5,718 nucleotides of DNA, taken from positions 1-5,718 of the forward strand of contig JAJYJL010000625.1 of assembly GCA_021789565.1 (NCBI GenBank), in the 5' to 3' direction. The notes under the pieces are model-generated. The model was not told the origin of the DNA, searched no databases, and worked only from the letters and a program-made list of their open reading frames with translations. A program made the translations under genes and the position numbers. Every line of letters begins with the position of its first letter. The stretch's first letter is position 1. Below are positions 1 through 5,718 of the stretch, piece after piece. The stretch is from Acidobacteriota bacterium (GTDB lineage: Bacteria; Acidobacteriota; Terriglobia; UBA7540).

Positions 1-374
1 TCAGCTGGCGCCAGAATCGGGATTTGCTGGAATTTCTCCAGCACCAGAAGGTCCTTGTCGCCGGTCACAATGCAGTCGCAACGACCACCCAAGGCCGTGG
101 CCAGCACGATGTCGTCATCCGGGTCGCGACAGACCGGCTCTTCCAACGAAACGGCTTCAACCATGTTCATCCTGCCCCGAAGCAGGGACACCACTTCGCG
201 CGTCTCTTGGCGTGAAAACTCGAGCTTGCCGGTGAGTTTTTCCTCCAGTTCTTCGAGCAGCGGTTTCGACGAAATCAGCGCGTGATTGCGTGCGCAGTGT
301 TCCAGAAGCTCGCTGCACGTGCCTCGCGCAATGAATGCCGCAATCAGAACATTGGTGTCCAGCAGGACTCTCAT
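1..374 (-). CDS. PIN-domain toxin of a type II toxin-antitoxin pair (3' end outside window)
   Basis: Likely a magnesium-dependent ribonuclease toxin of the PIN fold, closest in style to the 'putative toxin component, PIN family' group (COG1569/TIGR00305), a VapC relative. Reading from ATG at 374-372 gives 124 residues before the window edge. It opens with MRVLLDTNVLIAAF (catalytic Asp6). Acidic residues follow in LLEELEEKL (Glu41-Glu45). The family signature RDPDDDIVLATAL spans residues 83-95 and IVTGDKDLL spans 102-110 (Asp106, Asp108). The reading ends in IPILAPA, so only the last 10-20 residues of a roughly 140-residue family should be missing. The start codon overlaps the antitoxin stop as ATGA, which implies translational coupling; I see no strong ribosome binding site of its own. 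All expected acidic residues are present, so it is probably active. The family call is firm; the RNA target cannot be read from sequence. Confidence 0.9.
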   Translation of the reverse strand, partial: MRVLLDTNVLIAAFIARGTCSELLEHCARNHALISSKPLLEELEEKLTGKLEFSRQETREVVSLLRGRMNMVEAVSLEEPVCRDPDDDIVLATALGGRCDCIVTGDKDLLVLEKFQQIPILAPA

Positions 375-589
375 GAAATCCGCTTGAACACGTCCTCATC
401 CGTAAAGATATCCTGCGCTTGAGCCTTGGCGAGCAGCCTGGCACGGAGTTGACGGAAGCGACGCATGAACAAGTAATCACGCAGGGACTCGCGAACAACG
501 TCACTGCGTGAAATACCTTCATCGCGCACCACTTTGTCCAGCTCTGCCTTGATCTCTTCCGGAACGCTGATGGTAATGGTTTCACGCAT
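371..589 (-). CDS. Ribbon-helix-helix (CopG-type) antitoxin, 72 aa
   Basis: Small DNA-binding antitoxin expected to neutralise the PIN toxin and repress its own operon. The first residues, MRETITISVPEEIKAELD, form the beta strand and first helix of a ribbon-helix-helix fold. EGISRSDVVRESLRDYL (residues 24-40) is the turn and second helix. The charged C-terminal part, ending FTDEDVFKRIS, is the likely toxin-binding tail. I chose ATG at 589-587 because GAGG lies 8 nt upstream and the fold begins there; an in-frame upstream ATG at 700 would add about 37 unrelated residues and run through the promoter. The stop TGA (373-371) overlaps the toxin ATG by four bases. Gene order antitoxin then toxin is standard for type II pairs. 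Confidence 0.9.
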   Translation of the reverse strand: MRETITISVPEEIKAELDKVVRDEGISRSDVVRESLRDYLFMRRFRQLRARLLAKAQAQDIFTDEDVFKRIS

Positions 590-612
590 GGCTAGATCCT
601 CATTCAAACTGC

Positions 613-633
613 TTGTATTAGAATCTAATACAA
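613..633. promoter_or_regulatory. Palindromic operator over the toxin-antitoxin promoter
   Basis: A perfect inverted repeat with 10-bp arms TTGTATTAGA and TCTAATACAA around one central A (623). It covers the predicted -10 box and sits 24-44 nt upstream of the antitoxin ATG. Ribbon-helix-helix antitoxins bind such short AT-rich palindromes as dimers or tetramers, so this is the expected autoregulatory site. The symmetry is seen directly; binding is inferred. Confidence 0.75.
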
Positions 634-650
634 ACATCGACCACTGTAAA
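622..650 (-). promoter_or_regulatory. Predicted sigma-70 promoter of the toxin-antitoxin operon
   Basis: On the minus strand a -35 box TTTACA (650-645, 5 of 6 consensus) is separated by 17 nt from a -10 box TAGATT (627-622, 4 of 6). The -10 lies about 33 nt upstream of the antitoxin ATG, leaving a short leader that contains the GAGG ribosome binding site. The -10 falls inside the palindrome at 613-633. Confidence 0.55.
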
Positions 651-660
651 GTGAGTATTG

Positions 661-851
661 ACTGCGGCTTCGCCCGAAGCGGCCGTCTGGCCTGGAACAA
701 TTCATCAGGCGGTCGAGGTAGTGGTAGGTGGTGTTGTCTTTCACGCCCACGGCGGTCACGTTGCCCCCCCAGAGTCGTAGGTGTAGGCGAGGATCTCGCC
801 TTTTGCCATTCGCCGAGATTTGATCCACCCGTTGGCGACCTCTTTGGTCAT
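661..851 (-). pseudogene. RHS/YD-repeat protein fragment, frameshifted
   Basis: Remnant of an RHS-type YD-repeat protein, a family that forms large shells around secreted or contact-delivered toxins. From ATG at 851-849 the frame gives MTKEVANGWIKS and then GEILAYTYDSGG before hitting a stop. Moving to another frame across a run of seven G on the minus strand (770-764) continues as GGNVTAVGVKDNTTYHYLDR and then LMNCSRPDG, matching the YD pattern YxYDxxGNxxxVxDxxxTxYxYDxxxRLxxxxxPDG. A run of five G would restore one frame. An in-frame TAA lies 12 nt upstream of the ATG, so there is no long N-terminal part. The fragment ends against the toxin-antitoxin promoter. It is far too short (about 60 residues) to work. 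The YD assignment rests on one repeat. Confidence 0.5.
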
Positions 852-876
852 CTCTCCGGTTTTTTAAGGTCAGTAA

Positions 877-1042
877 ATGAAGTACAACAAGCCCCCACTC
901 AGCCTCGAACAGCAAGTCGAGCACCTTATCACTCGCGGGCTAAGAATCCAGGATAAAGCGATGGCTGCTCACTACCTAGGCCACATCTATCTATTATCGA
1001 CTTCGCGCTTATTGGCTCTCGCTCGAACTGGTTCGGGAGTAA
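877..1042 (+). pseudogene. Abi_2 (AbiD/AbiF-type) abortive-infection gene, 5' fragment with frameshift
   Basis: The start of an abortive-infection gene of the Abi_2 family (PF07751), phage-defence proteins with a HEPN-type core. Translation from ATG 877 begins MKYNKPPLSLEQQVEHLI, then TRGLRIQDKAMAAHYLGHI, the family's N-terminal signature. AAGG (866-869) sits 7 nt upstream, so the original start is preserved. The next conserved block, YYRLRAYWLSLE, is present in a different frame (992-1027), after the tandem repeat ATCTATCTAT at 985-994. Homologues read HINYYRL here, so a 4-base duplication replacing one codon explains the break. The shifted frame stops at TAA 1040-1042, and the rest of the usual roughly 300-residue protein is missing. 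The original frame reads on to 1191 as unrelated sequence. Non-functional. Confidence 0.7.
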
Positions 1043-1152
1043 AGCCCTTTTGCGCGGCAGTGCTCGGCAAGCTGCGCTTCGTTCCGCGCCGAGGTTTCCA
1101 CGATTGCCGCAAGCTTCGCGTTTGGACTACGTGCCTTGCCTTACCTGCGCTA

Positions 1153-1267
1153 ATTGGCAAGGATCGCAGAACCGGGTGTAATCGGGTATAAGCACGGCGT
1201 GAAGGCACAACCCAACGCCTGATTGGCAAAAATTTTTGAACTTGCCATATCGGATAAAATCAGGCGT
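1153..1267. repeat. Imperfect direct repeat, two units of about 47 bp
   Basis: Unit one (1153-1200) and unit two (1222-1267) share, in the same order and nearly the same spacing, ATTGGCAA, then GAAC, then ATCGGRTA, then AAxCA followed by GGCGT. The last block, from ATCGGRTA to GGCGT, differs at only a few positions plus one gap. The offset between units is 67-69 bp. It looks like an old duplication or two copies of a binding or recombination site. No function is visible. Confidence 0.55.
1215..1267. repeat. Nested inverted repeat (10-bp outer, 6-bp inner arms)
   Basis: ACGCCTGATT (1215-1224) pairs perfectly with AATCAGGCGT (1258-1267). Inside it TGGCAA (1224-1229) pairs with TTGCCA (1242-1247), sharing base 1224 with the outer arm, and AAAAATTTTT sits at 1228-1237. 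The compound structure overlaps the second unit of the direct repeat. It could be a terminator, a recombination site or an element end. It lies between two pseudogenes, so a role in expression is doubtful. Confidence 0.5.
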
Positions 1268-1291
1268 ACTCGGGCATGAAATCGGATATGG

Positions 1292-2031
1292 ATGCCGCTG
1301 AATGCAAAACCCCACATCCCTATAACCTAGGAACTCCTCAAGCTCATTGCCGAGATTGACGAGTTTAAGGGCAAATGGGAAGCGCTTAAAAATATGTCCC
1401 CCGAGCGGCTGCGGCAGCTCCGCAAGGTGGCGACCATTGAAAGCATCGGTTCATCCACGCGGATCGAGGGCGCGAATCTCACCGACATGCAGGTAGAGAC
1501 CTTGCTCTCGAACCTTACGTCCACGTCCTTCAAGTCCCGAGATGAGCAGGAAGTCGCCGGTTACTCCGAAGCAATGGATGCCGTCTTCCAAGCGTATGAA
1601 GATTTACGCATCACGGAAAACCATATCCGGCAGTTTCACCAGACCTTGTTACGCCATAGCGATAAGGACGAGCCCAACGGGGCGACTACAAAAAGCTCCC
1701 CAACCACGTTGTCGCCATCGATGAGCACGGCAAGGAAATTGGGGTGGTTCTTGAAACTGCTACGCCGTTTGATACCCCCCCCGCGAAATGGAAGAATTGG
1801 TACGCTGGGTGAACAAGGCCATCGACGAACACAGCCTGCACCCGCTGTTAATCATTGCCGTCTTTGTTGTCGTATTTCTGGCTATCCACCCCTTTTCAGG
1901 ATGGCAACGGCTGGCTGTCCCGTATCCTGGCGACCCTGTTGCTGCTGCGGGCAGGGTATAGTTATGTGCCCTATGCGTCGCTGGAAAGCGTGGTCGAGGG
2001 AAACAAGGGTTTGTACTACAAGGCACTTCAA
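1292..2031 (+). pseudogene. Fic-family protein (AMPylator type), degraded and 3'-truncated
   Basis: Remnant of a Fic-domain protein; intact members transfer AMP to target proteins. From ATG 1292 the reading is MPLNAKPHIPIT, then an amber TAG (1328-1330), then ELLKLIAEIDEFKGKWEAL and IESIGSSTRIEGANL. STRIEG fits the inhibitory-helix motif [ST]xxxE[GN]. Single-base loss near 1673-1678 shifts the frame into DYKKLPNHVVAIDEHGKEIG. A run of eight C (1775-1782) shifts it again into REMEELVRWVNKAIDEHSLH. Four T (1893-1896) shift it a third time into FQDGNGWLSRIL, where the catalytic motif HPFxDGNGR has Trp in place of Arg. Family identity runs on through RAGYSYVPYASLESV and YYKAL, then stops near 2031. 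About 245 residues can be reconstructed against roughly 370 usual, so the C-terminal part is gone. An internal ATG (1394) follows the amber codon but cannot rescue the later lesions. A clear pseudogene. Confidence 0.88.
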
Positions 2032-2052
2032 ACTGCATGTAGGTGTTCGTCG

Positions 2053-2607
2053 ATGCATCGTTTGGCGATCGCAGATCCCACGGACCCGCAAAGGGCCATG
2101 GTGGGCCTCGCGTGGGCCGCCACGCAAGCCGCTGACCTCGCGCGCACGGCGCCCGATCAGGTCGACAACGCGGTGCGGGGCATCCCGGAGCGGATCTACG
2201 CCGGTGCGAACAAAGCTGGCGACAACCTAAGCAGCGCGCTGGGAAATGAGGTCCGGGACCGGGGGGTTGAAATGGGGCAGGCCATCACGCTCGCGATCAC
2301 TGAGGCGGCGAGCACCGGCGCGGCGTCGATCAAGCAGGCAACTGACGACTTGCCACGACTCGCTTCTCAGCAGCAGGCGCAGATCGTGCTTGAGTGGCAG
2401 GCGGCACCTGCCGATGCCGCGCGCACAGATCAGGCAAGGATTGCTCGGCCGTCTGTCGATGCGCTTCGCCGGCGCCGCCTCGGCCCGGTTGAGCGGACAC
2501 CTCACGTCCTGGGCCATTCGCCTTTCCGCCGTTTCGCCGGTGCACCGAACTGCGGCGTGCTGCGCGCCCGGGATGGGCGGGCCTATGATGTATGCCTGAC
2601 GAAGTGA
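2053..2607 (+). CDS. Unrecognised alanine-rich helical protein, possibly decayed
   Basis: I do not recognise the family. The frame is open well upstream because it is continuous with the last Fic segment. A local start is plausible: ATG 2053 has AGGTG (2041-2045) 7 nt before it, giving 184 residues; ATG 2098 is an alternative. Residues from about 16 to 130 are rich in Ala, Gln, Asp and Arg with a helical, amphipathic look (AWAATQAADLARTAPDQVDN, GVEMGQAITLAITEAAS). There is no signal peptide and no clear membrane segment. After about 2448 the frame becomes Arg/Pro-rich and less protein-like, while the +1-shifted frame reads RLSMRFAGAASARLSG and HLTSWAIRLSAV, a better continuation. Removal of one C at 2449-2450 would join them. 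The 3' end is therefore probably frameshifted. A link to a plasmid or integrative element is possible but unproven. Confidence 0.4.
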   Translation: MHRLAIADPTDPQRAMVGLAWAATQAADLARTAPDQVDNAVRGIPERIYAGANKAGDNLSSALGNEVRDRGVEMGQAITLAITEAASTGAASIKQATDDLPRLASQQQAQIVLEWQAAPADAARTDQARIARPSVDALRRRRLGPVERTPHVLGHSPFRRFAGAPNCGVLRARDGRAYDVCLTK

Positions 2608-2663
2608 AACACCCTTGGGGGCGGTCTGCCCGGGTCGCCGGAGGCGCCTGCCGCACATCACGC

Positions 2664-3020
2664 TCAACGTGTTGTCGCACCGGATTGGTCACCTTCCGGA
2701 ACGGATGGCGCCGGGTTCAATGCCGCGCGCATCTTGCGCAGATATTTCTCCCGCTGCTCCGGTGTCAACGCCGGCCGGGGCAGAGCCATAATAGGCGAGG
2801 TCCGCAGGCGATTGAGGCAGTGCGCCAGGCGATTCGGGCCTGCAAACTCCACTGCGTGCATTATCTCTGCGGCCCGGACGACTGATTCACCTCGCTTCGC
2901 ATGGATTTTTGCCGATAGCTCACGGCTATCCTGCCGATGATGACATTCAATTGGAGCTTCTCGTTCACCCCGCTTAATCTTTGTTCCAAGCTGCGTTGCC
3001 GGAGATAGGTTGAGCCGCAT
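2664..3020 (-). CDS. Hypothetical protein upstream of and divergent from katG
   Basis: No family recognised. From ATG 3020-3018 the frame gives 118 residues, ending at TGA 2666-2664. An AGGA lies about 10 nt upstream, so start support is weak. The C-terminal half is the most protein-like: AAEIMHAVEFAGPNRLAHCL, then ALPRPALTPEQREKYLRKM, a basic amphipathic helix, with G or C at many third positions. The frame is also open far to the right across katG, but that part is antisense and not credible. The first third overlaps the predicted OxyR site and katG promoter, which counts against the long form; a shorter start at one of the internal ATG codons, or a remnant of a larger gene, is equally possible. 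Confidence 0.35.
   Translation of the reverse strand: MRLNLSPATQLGTKIKRGEREAPIECHHRQDSRELSAKIHAKRGESVVRAAEIMHAVEFAGPNRLAHCLNRLRTSPIMALPRPALTPEQREKYLRKMRAALNPAPSVPEGDQSGATTR
2915..2951 (+). promoter_or_regulatory. OxyR-like binding site upstream of katG
   Basis: The OxyR consensus is ATAG-N7-CTAT-N7-ATAG-N7-CTAT. Here ATAG (2915-2918), N7, CTAT (2926-2929), N7, ATGA (2937-2940), N7, CAAT (2948-2951) match 13 of the 16 consensus bases in the correct register. The first dimer half is perfect. The site ends where the predicted -35 box begins, the usual position for OxyR-activated promoters, and katG is a classic OxyR target. The GATAGC/GCTATC symmetry could also be read as a small hairpin. Regulation by OxyR is inferred. 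Confidence 0.5.
2951..2978 (+). promoter_or_regulatory. Weak sigma-70-like promoter of katG
   Basis: TTGGAG (2951-2956, 3 of 6 consensus) and CTTAAT (2973-2978, 4 of 6) are 16 nt apart. A weak promoter next to an activator site is typical of OxyR-dependent genes. A start near 2985 would leave a leader of about 130 nt before katG. Support comes mainly from position relative to the OxyR-like site. Confidence 0.35.
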
Positions 3021-3092
3021 CGAGGCAATATCCTGAGAGGGGCGTAACCCGCATTTTCCTCGCGCAGTTAGTTGGTTCCGCACACAGTGTGA

Positions 3093-5297
<2,205 letters not shown>

Positions 5298-5310
5298 TTC
5301 TGGAGGATCG

Positions 5311-5392
5311 ACGTCAGGGAAGTAAAGGCAGCGTAAGTGGCAGTGCGGGGCGCGCGGGTCAGTTTTCCTGCGCGCCCCACAGGTCCTGACGT
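5311..5392. repeat. 82-bp stretch bounded by an 8-bp inverted repeat
   Basis: ACGTCAGG (5311-5318) and CCTGACGT (5385-5392) are perfect inverted copies flanking the GC hairpin. The right arm is also the last piece of recognisable SnoaL-like coding sequence (codons for NVR on the minus strand), and the left arm lies 13 nt after the katG stop. It could be a small inserted element, a recombination scar, or chance symmetry around a terminator. Confidence 0.4.
5347..5378. terminator. GC-rich hairpin after katG, possible terminator
   Basis: GGGGCGCGC (5347-5355) pairs perfectly with GCGCGCCCC (5370-5378), and the stem can extend inwards by three more pairs including one G-T, leaving an 8-nt loop. 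It begins 49 nt after the katG stop. No T tract follows on either strand (the nearest, CCTTTTCC, is about 20 nt away), so it may act as a weak or factor-assisted terminator or as a 3' stabiliser. Confidence 0.5.
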
Positions 5393-5561
5393 TATCCTTT
5401 TCCTTCAGCGTTCCAGAAACGTCATCGGTGATTCTGGTAATGACGGGAGACGACATTTCAAAATCATCGGTGTAGTGCGAAAGAATGCGGTCCATATCAT
5501 GGGTGTTCCACGATTCAATCCATTCTTTGGCGAAATGTTCCGCTATCGCCTGGGTGATCAT
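5385..5561 (-). pseudogene. SnoaL/NTF2-like protein, N-terminal fragment only
   Basis: First 59 codons of a small alpha+beta-barrel protein of the NTF2/SnoaL-like superfamily, a fold used by diverse cyclases, isomerases and stress proteins of about 130-150 residues. Translation from ATG 5561-5559 reads MITQAIAEHFAKEWIESWNT, then HDMDRILSHYTDDFEMSSPV, the typical first helices and first strand with the HYTDDFE block, and SGTLKEKDNVR. AGGGA lies 8 nt upstream of this ATG, which I prefer to a TTG further out. After NVR, similarity stops at the inverted repeat. The frame stays open through the hairpin and antisense into katG, ending at 5172, but that tail is not family sequence. The start region is intact and the 3' two-thirds are lost. 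Substrate unknown. Confidence 0.75.
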
Positions 5562-5649
5562 GGGCAGGATCCCTGATGACAATTCGGTGACTAAAATGCC
5601 ATATCACTCTGGGCCAACGCCATAAAAATTGGTGGGTTCGTTCCGACGG
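5562..5649. other. Intergenic stretch upstream of the SnoaL-like fragment
   Basis: No gene is supported here. It holds the AGGGA ribosome binding site of the minus-strand SnoaL-like start (about 5570-5574). The octamer CCATAAAA at 5620-5627 recurs at 5705-5712 and so brackets the tRNA-like sequence. I could not pick a convincing promoter for the minus-strand gene. Confidence 0.4.
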
Positions 5650-5698
5650 CCGGAATCGCAATCAGAGGATCGGGGTTTAAATCCCCCTGCCGGTTCCA
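5650..5698 (+). other. tRNA 3'-half-like sequence (possible tRNA remnant or attachment site)
   Basis: The stretch can be read as the 3' half of a tRNA. It shows a 7-nt loop ATCGCAA (5655-5661) with T at the conserved position 33, a 3' anticodon strand TCAGA and a 4-nt variable region. A T arm follows, GGGG-TTTAAAT-CCCC (5672-5686), in which the loop deviates from TTC only by T for C. Then come seven acceptor bases TGCCGGT, discriminator T and CCA (5696-5698). The spacing is exactly right. The anticodon stem is imperfect, one T-stem pair is C-C, and the required partner ACCGGCA, the D arm and the 5' acceptor strand are missing from the 26 nt upstream. It is not a working tRNA. It may be a degenerate gene or the 3' tRNA fragment left at an integration boundary. 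Confidence 0.35.
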
Positions 5699-5718
5699 TT
5701 GGCTCCATAAAAGCAATG

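Larger units (their letters stand above)
1043..1291. other. Non-coding stretch with nested repeats between Abi and Fic remnants
   Basis: I find no convincing gene on either strand. Short open frames exist but none shows a family motif or a supported start. The right half (1153-1291) is dense in direct and inverted repeats, listed separately. The octamer ATCGGRTA occurs three times, at 1181, 1249 and 1281. CCATATC (1245-1251) and GATATGG (1285-1291) form a further 7-bp inverted pair ending just before the Fic start codon. Confidence 0.5.

Noticed and set aside
667..680. Small hairpin GCTTC-gccc-GAAGC upstream of the toxin-antitoxin promoter
   Set aside because: Five pairs with no T tract and no gene ending there; it lies inside the RHS scrap and is probably chance.
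371..700. 109-residue version of the antitoxin
   Set aside because: The added N-terminus would be translated from the promoter and operator and has no family match; the internal ATG at 589 has a proper ribosome binding site.
1043..1191. Continuation of the Abi frame to 1191
   Set aside because: After the conserved HYLGHI block the sequence in this frame has no Abi similarity; the family continues in another frame up to 1042.
2227..2692. Overlapping minus-strand frames of 120-146 residues
   Set aside because: They are Arg/Pro/Ala-rich shadows of the plus-strand frame, with no motifs and no supported starts.
5634..5644. Second T-arm-like sequence GGGTTCGTTCC
   Set aside because: The conserved A58 of the T loop is missing and the flanks do not form a five-pair stem or lead to an acceptor strand.

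Overview
The window suggests a moderately GC-rich proteobacterium. The basis is the style of its catalase-peroxidase, an OxyR-like site in front of that gene, and a ribbon-helix-helix/PIN toxin-antitoxin pair. Species cannot be settled from the sequence. It reads as an accessory region: one intact housekeeping-type gene (katG) embedded among toxin-antitoxin, defence and conflict genes, most of them broken.

Positions 1-650 (minus strand) hold a type II toxin-antitoxin operon. A 72-residue ribbon-helix-helix antitoxin overlaps a PIN-domain toxin by four bases, and the toxin runs off the left edge. A perfect 10+1+10 inverted repeat lies over the predicted -10 box, as expected for autoregulation. 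Positions 660-2035 are a gene graveyard. They hold a frameshifted RHS/YD-repeat scrap (minus), the start of an Abi_2-type abortive-infection gene broken by a 4-base tandem duplication, a repeat-rich non-coding stretch, and a Fic-family gene with an amber codon, three frameshifts and no 3' end. Positions 2053-2607 carry an unrecognised alanine-rich helical reading frame fused in frame to the Fic remnant. An unrecognised minus-strand reading frame (2664-3020) follows.

Positions 2915-5297 hold katG, complete at 727 residues with all catalytic residues, a good ribosome binding site and a near-consensus OxyR-like site abutting a plausible promoter. Downstream come a strong GC hairpin inside a larger inverted repeat, the first 59 codons of a truncated SnoaL/NTF2-like gene on the minus strand, and a sequence resembling the 3' half of a tRNA ending in CCA (about 5650-5698).

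Only the toxin-antitoxin pair and katG look functional. The decayed fragments, the breakpoints on both sides of katG and the tRNA-like end are consistent with the flank of an integrated or repeatedly rearranged island. That is inference. I do not see a clearly new intact system.
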